Positions 1-6,973 of a DNA stretch of 11,873 nucleotides are shown piece after piece. The position numbers and the translations under genes are program-made. Origin of the DNA: Methylophilaceae bacterium UBA5127 (lineage in GTDB: Bacteria > Pseudomonadota > Gammaproteobacteria > Burkholderiales > Methylophilaceae). Under the pieces are notes generated by a model. The model was not told where the DNA came from, did not search any database, and was given only the letters and a program-made list of their open reading frames with translations. The first letter of the stretch is position 1; each line of letters opens with the position of its first letter. The stretch covers positions 71,844-83,716 of the forward strand of contig DHYP01000020.1 of NCBI GenBank assembly GCA_002414145.1. The letters are read 5' to 3'.

Positions 1-2
1 AT

Positions 3-293
3 GGGCAAGTATTGCCCGCAGCGGCAGTTGCAGATAAAACATTAGGTGTGTCAACCGATATTGCAGCTGCTATTAATGAGCGCTGCGATGTCATTTTAAG
101 TGGAATTGCTGATGTGATCTACGGTGGTGCAGTGACGCGCGGCGACCTGCTAACAACCGACGCTTCTGGGCGTGCGGTGGTTGCTGCACCAGCGGCTGGG
201 GTGAATAATAGAATTATCGGTGTTGCAGTTGTTTCTGGTGTGTTGAATGACGTTGGACAGGTGCAAATTTCTCAAGGCATGTTGCAGGGTTAA
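3..293 (+). CDS. Capsid decoration/cement protein, DUF2190-like (5' partial)
   Basis: The frame is open to the left edge, so the gene starts outside the window; a TTG at 12 is available but there is no reason to prefer it. About 96 C-terminal residues are visible, ending at a TAA. They are Ala/Gly/Val rich. A block reading GGAVTRGDLLTTDASGRAVVA is followed by RIIGVAVVSG and a C-terminal VGQVQIS strand. This pattern of a small beta protein with a 'GD-L-T-D-A-G-R-V' turn and a 'R-I-I-G-V-A' strand is typical of DUF2190 proteins, which are known or proposed capsid cement proteins that bind the outside of the capsid lattice. Its place directly before the major capsid protein fits. The family call rests on recalled pattern only; a generic head decoration protein is the alternative. 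Confidence 0.72.
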   Translation, partial: GQVLPAAAVADKTLGVSTDIAAAINERCDVILSGIADVIYGGAVTRGDLLTTDASGRAVVAAPAAGVNNRIIGVAVVSGVLNDVGQVQISQGMLQG

Positions 294-316
294 TCATTAA
301 TTAATATTTAATTTAC

Positions 317-321
317 AAGGA
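317..321 (+). promoter_or_regulatory. Ribosome binding site of the major capsid gene
   Basis: AAGGA lies 7 bases before the ATG at 329. It sits in a 35-base AT-rich gap after the cement gene. A strong Shine-Dalgarno match and its own spacer fit the high expression needed for the capsid protein. I see no convincing promoter in the gap. Confidence 0.7.
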
Positions 322-328
322 ATTTACT

Positions 329-1285
329 ATGTCTACTACCGCATTTTCAGTCAACCCGCAGTTAACCGCAATTGCTTTGGCTTATCAAAATCCGCAAGCT
401 GCATTGATTGCAGATAAAGTGCTGCCTCGCATTCCGACAGCTAAAAAGTTCACATACACCGTTTACACTGCTGCACAAGGGTACACCGTGCCAGAGACGC
501 GCGTTGGTCGAAAATCCGAACCTAACATGGTGGATTTTGGTGGCACATCAGTTACAGCAGAATGTGAAGACTTTGGTTTAGATGATGTTGTGCCTAATGA
601 TGAACAAGAAGCTTTTGATGCAATGCCCAAACCATCAACAGGTGGGCCTGTTAGCCCAATAGAGCTATCTACAATGATGTTGACTGGATTGGTGCAACTT
701 GATCGAGAAGTGCGTGTGGCCAATACTGTGTTCAATGCAGTCAATTATTCTGGCACAAATCAAACTACATTGTCTGGCATTGGTCAATGGTCTGATCGTG
801 CAAACTCTGATCCGCTGGCAGCTATTACAATGGCAATGGATATTCCATTGGTGCGGCCTAATAAGTTGGTCATTGGGCAATTAGCCTGGACGCAACTTCG
901 CATGCATCCCAAGTTAGCGCAAGCAATTGGTAAGTCTGCACAAACAGCGGGGTATGCTTCGCGCGAGCAAATCGCTGATTTGCTTGAGTTAGATGAAATT
1001 ATTGTTGGGCAAGGGTTTTATAACCTCGCTAAAAAAGGCCAGACACCTAACTATGTTCGCGCTTGGGGTAAGCATGCAGCATTGATTCATGTTGATCAAT
1101 TTGCGGCACAACTTCAACAGCCTACTTTTGGCTGGACTGCAAACTGGGGTGGACGTATTGCGGGTACATTTCTAGATCCAAAAGTTGGATTGCGCGGCGG
1201 CACACGTATCCGTTCTGGTGAAAGCGTTAAAGAGGTTATTGCCTCTACTGATGCAGGTTACTTCTTCCAAAACTGTGTAGCTTAG
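329..1285 (+). CDS. Phage major capsid protein
   Basis: This 318-residue protein should form the icosahedral shell. The sequence matches a capsid family common in proteobacterial prophages. An N-terminal block holds IADKVLPRIP, then FTYTVY, the conserved VPETRVGRKSEPN and a YGLD-like FGLDDVVP. A central LDREVRVANTVFN helix is followed by LSGIGQWSD, RPNKLVIGQ and a C-terminal block with RAWGKHAALIH, GWTANWGGRIAG, VGLRGG and the terminal SVKEVIAS-AGYFFQN. No separate scaffold or protease domain is present, so these would lie upstream, outside the window. The start is fixed by a good ribosome site. The next gene begins 9 bases after the TAG, with the TAGGA around the stop serving as its ribosome site. 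The assignment is by recalled sequence pattern and synteny; the HK97-like fold is inferred. Confidence 0.93.
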   Translation: MSTTAFSVNPQLTAIALAYQNPQAALIADKVLPRIPTAKKFTYTVYTAAQGYTVPETRVGRKSEPNMVDFGGTSVTAECEDFGLDDVVPNDEQEAFDAMPKPSTGGPVSPIELSTMMLTGLVQLDREVRVANTVFNAVNYSGTNQTTLSGIGQWSDRANSDPLAAITMAMDIPLVRPNKLVIGQLAWTQLRMHPKLAQAIGKSAQTAGYASREQIADLLELDEIIVGQGFYNLAKKGQTPNYVRAWGKHAALIHVDQFAAQLQQPTFGWTANWGGRIAGTFLDPKVGLRGGTRIRSGESVKEVIASTDAGYFFQNCVA

Positions 1286-1293
1286 GAAATTTT

Positions 1294-1578
1294 ATGAAAA
1301 ACTACCAAGTTAAAAATAGAGTTAATCATGACAATGAAGATTTTGAAATAGGCAGCACAATCGCGCTCGAGGATAAACATGCAAAGCCTCTGCTCGCGAT
1401 TGGCGCAATTGTTGAGATTGAGCCAGTTGACAATAATGTTGATGGCACGGCGGCAGAAGATGCATTGGCTGAGCAAGTGGATAGCACGGTTGATGATCAA
1501 GCGGAGGAGGGACAAGCACCTGTACAGGTAGCACCTGCTCCTGCTAAAGCCAAAGTAACTGCTAAAAAAACTAAATAA
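1294..1578 (+). CDS. Small acidic head-region protein with lysine-rich tail (DUF7210-like)
   Basis: The protein has 94 residues. The N-terminal ~50 residues (YQVKNRVNHDNEDFEIGSTI, then DKHAKPLLAIGAIVEIE) look like the small beta module often seen after phage capsid genes, with a short 'H-dG-d-y--G' turn and an 'A-pLLa-GAi' motif; I recall this as DUF7210. Residues ~50-78 are strongly acidic and low in complexity (GTAAEDALAEQVDSTVDDQ), followed by an Ala/Pro stretch and a basic KAKVTAKKTK end. The AGGA overlapping the capsid stop codon (1284-1287) gives a 6-base spacer to the ATG. The position matches lambda FI and similar small head proteins, but no biochemical role can be claimed. The last A of its TAA is the first base of the next ATG. 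Confidence 0.7.
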   Translation: MKNYQVKNRVNHDNEDFEIGSTIALEDKHAKPLLAIGAIVEIEPVDNNVDGTAAEDALAEQVDSTVDDQAEEGQAPVQVAPAPAKAKVTAKKTK

Positions 1579-2000
1579 TGACCTACGCAACGCAACAGGA
1601 TATGGTGGATAGGTTTGGTGAGCGCGAAGTGATCGAGCTGACGGATCGTGATAACACTGGTGTGATTGATGTACCCCTGCTGGTTAAGTTTTTGCAAAGC
1701 GCTGATGATGAGATCAATGGTTACCTTGCAGCGCGTTATACATTGCCGATGACAAGCGCTCCGCTGATTCTTACGCGTTTGGCTTGTGATATCGCGCGGT
1801 ATCAACTTTGCGATATTCGTGCAACTGATCTGATCAAACAACGCTATGACGATGCAGTCAAATATCTGATTAACGTCTCTAAGGGTGTGGTCAGTTTAGG
1901 GGTGGATGCTGGCAATCAGGTAGAGCCTGTTACAGGGGGCACGATTAAAATCGTATCCAATGACAGGGTGTTTTCAAATAGTACATTAAGTGATTACTAA
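1578..2000 (+). CDS. Head-tail joining/completion protein, Mu gp36-like (DUF1320)
   Basis: The protein has 140 residues. It opens with MTYATQQDMVDRFGEREVIELTD, the signature start of DUF1320 proteins such as Mu gp36. A helix carrying SADDEINGYLAARYTLP and the helix LTRLACDIARYQL follow. This helical bundle is typical of head completion or connector proteins that seal the capsid portal after packaging. The length is normal for the family. The start overlaps the previous stop as TAATG and there is no clear Shine-Dalgarno, so translation is probably coupled to the upstream gene. The end overlaps the next start in the same way. Confidence 0.88.
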   Translation: MTYATQQDMVDRFGEREVIELTDRDNTGVIDVPLLVKFLQSADDEINGYLAARYTLPMTSAPLILTRLACDIARYQLCDIRATDLIKQRYDDAVKYLINVSKGVVSLGVDAGNQVEPVTGGTIKIVSNDRVFSNSTLSDY

Positions 2001-2425
2001 TGGATTTGAATCCTATTATTGATCGTCTTAAAAACAATGTGGCGATATTTAAATTGGTGGGAGGATCTGCCGATATTCCGTCTGCAGAAGAGCGCCTTCT
2101 CAACCATCCAGCAGCTTTTGTTTTACCGTTAAATGAAGTTGCTAGCAGCAATCAGCTGGCATTTAGCGCTATCAGTCAGTTGGTCACCGTGAATTTTGGT
2201 GTACTTGTGGCTGTACGCAATGTGTCTGATGCCACTGGGTTGGCAAGCCTAACGGATTTGGAAGCGATTCGCAGATCCGTTAAAACGCAAATAATGGGGT
2301 GGCAGCCAGAGGCAGATTTTGAGCCAATCACCTATGTATCAGGCGGTTTGCTTAAGTTGAGTGATGACGCAGTGCTCTGGTGGATGGATAGTTTTACAAC
2401 AGCATATTATGAGAGGGTCGTCTAA
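2000..2425 (+). CDS. Phage tail terminator-like protein
   Basis: This 141-residue protein has the features of lambda gpU/Mu gp37-type tail completion proteins, which cap the tail tube and join it to the head. The visible pattern is an N-terminal amphipathic helix (LNPIIDRLKNNV), an AEERLLNHPAAFVLPLNE segment, and a beta strand VTVNFGVLVAVRN. After that come a helix with LTDLEAIRRSVKTQIMGWQPEAD, a glycine turn (SGGLLKLSDD) and a last strand with aromatic residues (WWMDSFTTAYYERV). The 'R-V---L-GW-P' helix end is characteristic. It lies between head completion and tail tube genes, as expected. Both ends overlap neighbours by one base (TAATG). Confidence 0.8.
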   Translation: MDLNPIIDRLKNNVAIFKLVGGSADIPSAEERLLNHPAAFVLPLNEVASSNQLAFSAISQLVTVNFGVLVAVRNVSDATGLASLTDLEAIRRSVKTQIMGWQPEADFEPITYVSGGLLKLSDDAVLWWMDSFTTAYYERVV

Positions 2426-2589
2426 TGGCTAACAATATTGAAAATTTAATGGGTCAAGGCGGTAGCTATACGGTTGATCCTGACACACAAACGCTTGTTC
2501 TGAAAGAACGCACTAAACAACCAGGTGAAGTGGATGAAGAGCCATTAGTCGCGCCGATTGTTAAAAAGCCAGCTAAGGAGAAAGCATAA
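2425..2589 (+). CDS. 54-residue linker protein between tail terminator and tail tube genes
   Basis: This short ORF runs from an ATG overlapping the terminator stop (TAATG) to a TAA that overlaps the tail tube ATG (TAATG), so it fills the space between the two genes exactly. Its product starts MANNIENLMGQGGSYTVDPD and ends in a charged, Pro/Lys-rich tail (VKKPAKEKA). A purine-rich GAGAGGG at 2411-2417 could serve as its ribosome site. Small proteins with a 'GG-Y--DP-T' pattern and a charged disordered tail are common at this position in related prophages, but I know of no function. The perfect double overlap and codon-like composition support it as a real gene. Confidence 0.75.
   Translation: MANNIENLMGQGGSYTVDPDTQTLVLKERTKQPGEVDEEPLVAPIVKKPAKEKA
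2575..2580 (+). promoter_or_regulatory. Strong ribosome binding site of the tail tube gene
   Basis: AAGGAG lies 8 bases before the ATG at 2589. It is embedded in the last codons of the 54-residue ORF. It decides the tail tube start and should give that highly needed protein its own ribosome entry in addition to coupling. Confidence 0.7.
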
Positions 2590-3755
2590 TGTCATTACGT
2601 CTCAGAATCTCCTCACTTTTGGCTAAAATTGAGGGTACGTATGGTACCGACCCAACGCCAACGGGCGCATCTAATGCTATTTTGCTAAAAGGCCAGCCTA
2701 CCTTAACGCCGATGGAGCTTACATCGGTTGAGCGTGATAATTTACGCCCATTCTTTGGTAATGCAGAAATTTTACCCAGCTCGATCTTTGGTAAGCTTGA
2801 ATTTGAAGTAGAGGCGGCAGGTTCTGGCACTGCAGGTGTTGCACCTGCATGGGGTGCATTGCTGCGTGGTTGCGGATTCAGTGAAACCATTGTTGCAGCT
2901 GCTATTACAGGGACTGCGCAAGCGGGTGGTTCAACCACATCAATTAAATTAGCCGCAGCAGCTTCAGCCGTGAATGAGTTTTATAATGGCATGCCGATCA
3001 GCATTACAGCGGGCACAGGCAATGGCCAGTCTGGTTATATTGTTGATTATGATGGTACAACTAAAATTGCAACGGTAGCCTCTACTGCATGGGTAGCACC
3101 AGATGCGACAAGTGCTTATAGTATTGGTGCTAACGTCTCTTATCGTCCAATCTCTGATTTGTTTGAGTCTCTTACGCTCTATATGAATATTGACGGCGTA
3201 CTGCATAAACTTTTAGGTGCGCGCAGCAATGTTTCGTGTAGTTTAACGGCAGATCAGATTCCGTCATTCAAATTTAGTGCGCAAGGACTATTTCAACCTG
3301 TGGTAGATGCAGTCAGTCCAACTGTTACTTTATCAGTCTGGAAAACGCCGCAACCTGCCAACAAAGCTAATACCCCTTTTGTTTCACTACATGGCTTTAA
3401 TGCAGCAGCATTAGAATCGTTTGATTTTGATATGAACAATGCAGTTGCGCACCATGCACTAATTAATGGTGCTGAGCAATTCATCATTACTGATCGCAAA
3501 CCTGCGGGTAATATCAGTATGGAAGCTGTTTTAGTTGCCACTAAAGACTGGTGGACAAGTGCTAAAAACGCGACTTTAGGTGCGTTGGCTATTCAACATG
3601 GCACGGTGGCAGGTAATAAACTTGTGATTACCGCACCTGCCGTACAGATTACCAGTCCCAAGTACGGTGATAAAAATGGCTTGGCAATGTTGCAAGCGGG
3701 ATTGGCACTGACGCCAATTACAGGCAATGATGAACTTAGTATTTGTGTATTTTAA
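2589..3755 (+). CDS. Phage tail tube (major tail) protein
   Basis: The 388-residue product should polymerise into the tail tube around the tape measure. The N-terminus (LLAKIEGTYGTDPTPTGASNAI) and the block YRPISDLFESLTLYMNIDGVLHKLLGARSNVS are typical of the family. So are the later FSLHGF-like VSLHGFNAAALESFDFDMNN, ITDRKPAGNISMEA and the C-terminal GNDELSI. Residues ~106-181 form a separate beta-rich module (TSIKLAAAAS, FYNGMPISITAGTGNGQSGYI, TKIATV, AYSIG) that looks inserted between the N-terminal strands and the rest; it explains the length above many tube proteins. The strong ribosome site upstream fixes the start. The family assignment is by recalled pattern and by location just before the chaperone genes. 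Confidence 0.9.
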   Translation: MSLRLRISSLLAKIEGTYGTDPTPTGASNAILLKGQPTLTPMELTSVERDNLRPFFGNAEILPSSIFGKLEFEVEAAGSGTAGVAPAWGALLRGCGFSETIVAAAITGTAQAGGSTTSIKLAAAASAVNEFYNGMPISITAGTGNGQSGYIVDYDGTTKIATVASTAWVAPDATSAYSIGANVSYRPISDLFESLTLYMNIDGVLHKLLGARSNVSCSLTADQIPSFKFSAQGLFQPVVDAVSPTVTLSVWKTPQPANKANTPFVSLHGFNAAALESFDFDMNNAVAHHALINGAEQFIITDRKPAGNISMEAVLVATKDWWTSAKNATLGALAIQHGTVAGNKLVITAPAVQITSPKYGDKNGLAMLQAGLALTPITGNDELSICVF

Positions 3756-3758
3756 AGG
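3754..3758 (+). promoter_or_regulatory. Ribosome binding site of the tail assembly chaperone
   Basis: AAAGG overlaps the tail tube stop codon and lies 6 bases before the ATG at 3765. Confidence 0.6.
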
Positions 3759-3764
3759 TTAATT

Positions 3765-4091
3765 ATGAATTTTAAGTTAACGCCTAATCCAACATTTAAA
3801 GTCACCGTCAATTTAAGCGTGCCTGAGCAAAAAGGCGTTGCGCCGATTGAGTTTGAATTTAAATATAAAAATAAGTTTGAGCTGGACGCGTGGTTCAAAG
3901 ATCACGCAGACACACTTGAAGCGCTCGATGCAGTGATCATCGGCTGGAAAGGTGTAATAGGGCCTGAAGACAAGCCGATTGAGTACAGTAAAGCACATTT
4001 GCAGGAGCTCATGACCAATTACCCCAAATCAGGACAAGAAATCACAACTGCCTATTTCAACAGTCTGACTGAAAGCCGCGCAAAAAACTAG
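3765..4091 (+). CDS. Tail assembly chaperone, lambda gpG-like
   Basis: This 108-residue protein is the short, unshifted product of a G/GT-type chaperone gene. It has an N-terminal strand region (FKLTPNPTFKVTVNLSVPEQ), a charged EFEFKYKNKFELDAWFKDH segment, a GWKGV core motif with the following E-K-IEYS, and a helix with LQELMTNYP. The 'W-GV-G-D-----YS----L--L---YP' arrangement is typical of siphovirus tail chaperones. In lambda, gpG and gpGT bind the tape measure and recruit tube subunits, and neither ends up in the virion. The gene sits exactly between tail tube and tape measure genes. Its last codons (GCA AAA AAC TAG) contain the slippery site through which the -1 frame is reached. Confidence 0.88.
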   Translation: MNFKLTPNPTFKVTVNLSVPEQKGVAPIEFEFKYKNKFELDAWFKDHADTLEALDAVIIGWKGVIGPEDKPIEYSKAHLQELMTNYPKSGQEITTAYFNSLTESRAKN

Positions 4092-4116
4092 CAGAGGCCG
4101 CTCAAAAATGGGCGGC
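4082..4116 (+). promoter_or_regulatory. Programmed -1 ribosomal frameshift cassette (A AAA AAC plus hairpin)
   Basis: The heptamer A AAA AAC at 4082-4088 is in the correct phase for simultaneous -1 slippage of Lys and Asn codons, directly before the zero-frame TAG at 4089-4091. Eight bases further on, 4097-4104 pairs with 4109-4116: eight pairs, one of them T-G, closing an AAAA loop. Slippery heptamer, short spacer and strong stem are the three parts of a classical cassette. The -1 frame is open only from 4073 (a TGA lies at 4070-4072), so the frames overlap for just 19 bases, and the heptamer lies within them. Base pairing was worked out by hand; frameshifting itself is inferred. Confidence 0.88.
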
Positions 4117-4447
4117 AGGCGATGGATCAGGACAGTTGGAGCGTGCTGAGCGTGAAGCAGAATTAAGGCGATGGAACATCCCTGAAGCGCAAATTCAACA
4201 AGCGCTGGGTGACATTTCAAGCGATGAATTCCAGATTTACCCTGAAAACTGGCAAACCTTTGATGTATTTTGGCGCGTTAAACATCAATGGCATATCGTG
4301 GCGGGCTTTTCTGGCATTTACTATCAAGGGCTGAATTACTCGGCAATTGAAAGTGTGTTAAGACTGTTAAAAATACAAGAGACTGAAGAGATTTTTAACG
4401 GCCTGCAAATCATGGAAGCGGCTGCCAAAAAAGTCCTAAACAGTTAA
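4088..4447 (+). CDS. Tail assembly chaperone gpT-like part (DUF1799-like), made as a -1 frameshift fusion
   Basis: These are the 119 residues added to the gpG-like protein after slippage at 4082-4088; the full GT product would run 3765-4088 and then 4088-4447, about 227 residues. The join continues naturally (K-N-LAEAAQKWAAGDGSG). Residues further on carry EREAELRRWNIPEAQ, FQIYPENWQTFDVFWRV, QWHIVAGFSGIYYQGLNYSAIESVLRLL, a pattern I recall from DUF1799 phage proteins found next to tail chaperones and tape measures. No ATG opens this frame; the only usable start is a TTG at 4136 with a weak site upstream, which would lose the first 16 residues. By analogy with lambda gpGT, the T part binds the tube protein while G binds the tape measure. 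Confidence 0.85.
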   Translation, partial: LAEAAQKWAAGDGSGQLERAEREAELRRWNIPEAQIQQALGDISSDEFQIYPENWQTFDVFWRVKHQWHIVAGFSGIYYQGLNYSAIESVLRLLKIQETEEIFNGLQIMEAAAKKVLNS

Positions 4448-4472
4448 TTGCAATCAAGTCATTAAGCATTAC

Positions 4473-4500
4473 AAGGCGGAAACAGTTCCGCCTTATTTTA
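4473..4500 (+). terminator. Intrinsic (Rho-independent) terminator-like hairpin
   Basis: A perfect 9-bp inverted repeat (4473-4481 with 4486-4494, core GGCGG/CCGCC) closes a 4-base ACAG loop and is followed by ATTTTATAA. Five consecutive G-C pairs and a T-rich tail fit an intrinsic terminator, though the T run is short and broken by A. It lies 25 bases after the GT stop and 28 bases before the tape measure ATG, in the middle of the operon. It may partly reduce transcription into tail tip genes or protect the 3' end of the head/tube messages. Confidence 0.72.
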
Positions 4501-4505
4501 TAACT

Positions 4506-4515
4506 CGCGCGCGCG
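4506..4515. repeat. Alternating (CG)5 tract
   Basis: Ten bases of strictly alternating C and G lie between the terminator hairpin and the tape measure ribosome site (AGGA at 4517-4520, 8 bases before the ATG). The flanks are AT-rich, so it stands out. Self-pairing or Z-form DNA is conceivable; no function can be assigned. Confidence 0.5.
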
Positions 4516-4528
4516 TAGGATATGGACT

Positions 4529-6973
4529 ATGGCTGACAATAAAGTTGAAATCAAGATTACAGGTGATGCAAGCGGTCTGGGCAAGGCTGCTAAAGATGGA
4601 CAAAATCATCTTGAAAAGCTCGGCAATTCTGCAAAACAGACTGCCCTTGCGATGCGGCAGGTGCCTATGCAGTTTACTGATATTGTTGTGAGTTTACAAG
4701 CTGGTCAAAGTCCGATGCAGGTATTTTTACAGCAAGGTGGACAGCTTAAAGATTTATTCGGTGGTATCGGCCCTGCAGCAAAAGCACTGAGTGGTTATAT
4801 CATCGGCCTGGTTAGTCCGCTGACGATTGCGGGTGCAGCAATCGCAGGTGTGGCCGCGGCCGCGTTTGCAGGCAGTCAGCAAAGCGAGCGGTTGCAAAAT
4901 GCTCTAATTATGTCTGGCGGTGCAGCTACCACAGCATTAGGTCAAATGGATGATCTGGCGAAAAGTGTTGGGAGGACAACTGGGCAGTATGGCTTGGCGC
5001 GTGAAGCCACCGAGGCCTTGGCTGCCAGCGGCAAAATATCATCTGAAAACATTAAATCTGCGCTTGATGGTGTAGTGGCTGGCGTAAAGGTGACAGGAAA
5101 ATCTGCAGAAAACCTAGTGCAGGATTTTGAAGCTATTGGTAAAGACCCTGTAGCCGCTATTAAAAAACTTAACGAAAGCTATAATTTTTTAACGGTTGAT
5201 ATTTATAAACAGATCAGCTCGCTTGAAGAGCAAGGCAAGCATCAGGAAGCGGTTACTTTGGCTACTGATACTTTTGCAAATACGATGCAAACGCGCAGTA
5301 AGCAAGTGGTTGATAACGCGGGGTTGATTGAGAAAAGCTGGCTTGGAATTAAGAGTGCCATTGGCGGCGTGATTGATCAGCTTGAAAGTATTGGCAGGGC
5401 AGACTCTTTGAGTCAGCAAGTGGCAAAAGCACAAACAGAGGTTGATAATCTTAAGGCGCGTTTCAAACAACAACAAGGACATGGCGGGCTGTTAGGAGTT
5501 AGTAATAATGACATTGTAGAAGCGCAAGCCAAGTTGGATGAGCTAACCAACCTTAAAAAACATGCAGAATCTACAGATGCGGATTTTAAAAAATTTCAGG
5601 AAAAGCAAAAAGACAAAATAGCGCAGCAAGATGACCTTAAGAAATATCTAGGCAGTGACGCTCGCTATTCAAAATCAGACTTAACAGCCAAGCTTTTGGC
5701 AGATGAAGATGACGCATTTAAAAAAGCAACGCGTAATTTAGAAAAAAACTCACAAGACTATCAATCGGCACTTAAAGCACATGAATCAGCTGTCGCCAAC
5801 ATTAGAGAGGCTGCTTCCAAAAGAAATAAAGCGCCTAAAGATGTTGAATATGAACAACAGCTGGCAATTCACAAAGAGTCGATGCAAGATATTGCCAGCC
5901 TTACACAGGCCGCGCAAAAGCTAAATGAAAGTGATCAATCTAACGTTGCCATCCTGCAGGAAAAACTGGATGCATATAACCATTTAGAACCTGCGACGCA
6001 GGCTTATATACAAAGTCAACTTGATTTAGCCAAGGCAGCTGAGCAAGAAGCTAACTGGCAAAAAGTCATCAATGACAGTATTGATCGTGAAATAGAAGCA
6101 CAAAATGCGTTGGATGAGGCTACCAAAAAAGCAGCGGATGATCGGGAAAAAACATTTCAGGATTTATCTGACAGTCTTGAAGAGGAAAATGAAAATCTAA
6201 ATATATCACTGATCTCAAGTGATAAAAAGCGTGCTAAAGCACAAATAGATTTAGAACATCAGCGCGCGCTCGATCATATTAATAGTTTGATGCTGGAAGG
6301 TGAACAAGCACAAGCGTTGATTGATGCAGAAACTAAAAATTATAATTTAAAGCTCAAAAGTATCGATCAAGGATTGAAGGGTACAAAAAGTATCACTAAA
6401 GAGCTGGGTATGACATTCAGCAGTGCTTTTGAAGATGCGATTGTTAAAGGTGAAAAATTCAGTAATGTGCTGCAATCACTAGCGCAGGATATTGAAAAAC
6501 TGCTATTACGCAAAACTGTCACAGATCCGCTTATGAAAGCTGTAAGCGGTGCTTTGGATGACTTTAATTTTGCTGATTTTTTAAATTTTAATGCGAATGG
6601 CAATGTTTATTCAGGCAAATCTATCAGTGCATATTCTGGCAGCGTGGTAAGTAAGCCTACGTTTTTTGCCAGTGGTGGCAATGTGATGGGTGAGGATGGG
6701 CCAGAAGGCATATTCCCCCTTAAGCGTGGTAAAAATGGCAAGCTTGGTGTGAGCGCAGAAGGTCAGACTGGCACCAATGTCACAATCAATCTGATCGAAT
6801 CACCAGGTAATGGTGGTCAGGTCAATCAATCACAAAATGGCAACAATCTCACCCTGGATATCGTCGTAGAAAAAATTGAAGGTATGTTAGGCCGTAACAT
6901 CAGTCAAGGCCGTGGCATAGCGCCTGTAATGGAGCGTCAATATGGCCTTAACCGTGCGGCGGGGGCTTACTAA
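4529..6973 (+). CDS. Tail length tape measure protein, lambda gpH-like
   Basis: At 814 residues this is close to lambda gpH (853), and by the usual length rule the tail should be of lambda-like length. The N-terminus has the conserved [18 protein letters not shown], then [19 protein letters not shown] (residues ~40-79), marking the prophage tape measure family. A hydrophobic, Ala/Gly-rich segment follows at ~87-115 ([20 protein letters not shown]), perhaps used in DNA delivery through the membrane. Residues ~285-345 and ~400-620 are charged, helical and coiled-coil-like. Residues ~620-705 ([39 protein letters not shown]) form the lambda-type C-terminal domain, followed by [19 protein letters not shown] and a C-terminal [11 protein letters not shown]. 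An ATG at 4522 in another frame encodes only four residues and is too close to the AGGA to compete. The stop overlaps the next start (TAATG). Confidence 0.94.
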   Translation: MADNKVEIKITGDASGLGKAAKDGQNHLEKLGNSAKQTALAMRQVPMQFTDIVVSLQAGQSPMQVFLQQGGQLKDLFGGIGPAAKALSGYIIGLVSPLTIAGAAIAGVAAAAFAGSQQSERLQNALIMSGGAATTALGQMDDLAKSVGRTTGQYGLAREATEALAASGKISSENIKSALDGVVAGVKVTGKSAENLVQDFEAIGKDPVAAIKKLNESYNFLTVDIYKQISSLEEQGKHQEAVTLATDTFANTMQTRSKQVVDNAGLIEKSWLGIKSAIGGVIDQLESIGRADSLSQQVAKAQTEVDNLKARFKQQQGHGGLLGVSNNDIVEAQAKLDELTNLKKHAESTDADFKKFQEKQKDKIAQQDDLKKYLGSDARYSKSDLTAKLLADEDDAFKKATRNLEKNSQDYQSALKAHESAVANIREAASKRNKAPKDVEYEQQLAIHKESMQDIASLTQAAQKLNESDQSNVAILQEKLDAYNHLEPATQAYIQSQLDLAKAAEQEANWQKVINDSIDREIEAQNALDEATKKAADDREKTFQDLSDSLEEENENLNISLISSDKKRAKAQIDLEHQRALDHINSLMLEGEQAQALIDAETKNYNLKLKSIDQGLKGTKSITKELGMTFSSAFEDAIVKGEKFSNVLQSLAQDIEKLLLRKTVTDPLMKAVSGALDDFNFADFLNFNANGNVYSGKSISAYSGSVVSKPTFFASGGNVMGEDGPEGIFPLKRGKNGKLGVSAEGQTGTNVTINLIESPGNGGQVNQSQNGNNLTLDIVVEKIEGMLGRNISQGRGIAPVMERQYGLNRAAGAY

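Noticed and set aside
61..2907. Exact 15-base repeat (TTGCAGCTGCTATTA at 61-75 and 2893-2907)
   Set aside because: Both copies encode Ala-rich stretches within unrelated genes and have no shared flanks; coincidence of codon use is the simplest reading.
4136..4447. Independent gene starting at TTG 4136
   Set aside because: The frame is open back to 4073, the upstream residues join naturally to the gpG-like frame, and the slippery heptamer plus hairpin explain expression without this weak start.
4448..4504. Possible sigma-70 promoter in the gap (TTGCAA at 4448, TACAAG at 4470, TATAAC at 4499)
   Set aside because: The first pair matches only weakly and its start point would fall within the terminator hairpin; the TATAAC has no -35 box at the right distance.
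4522..4536. ATG at 4522 as tape measure start or leader peptide
   Set aside because: It encodes four residues in another frame and lies one base after the AGGA, too close for initiation; ATG 4529 has proper spacing.
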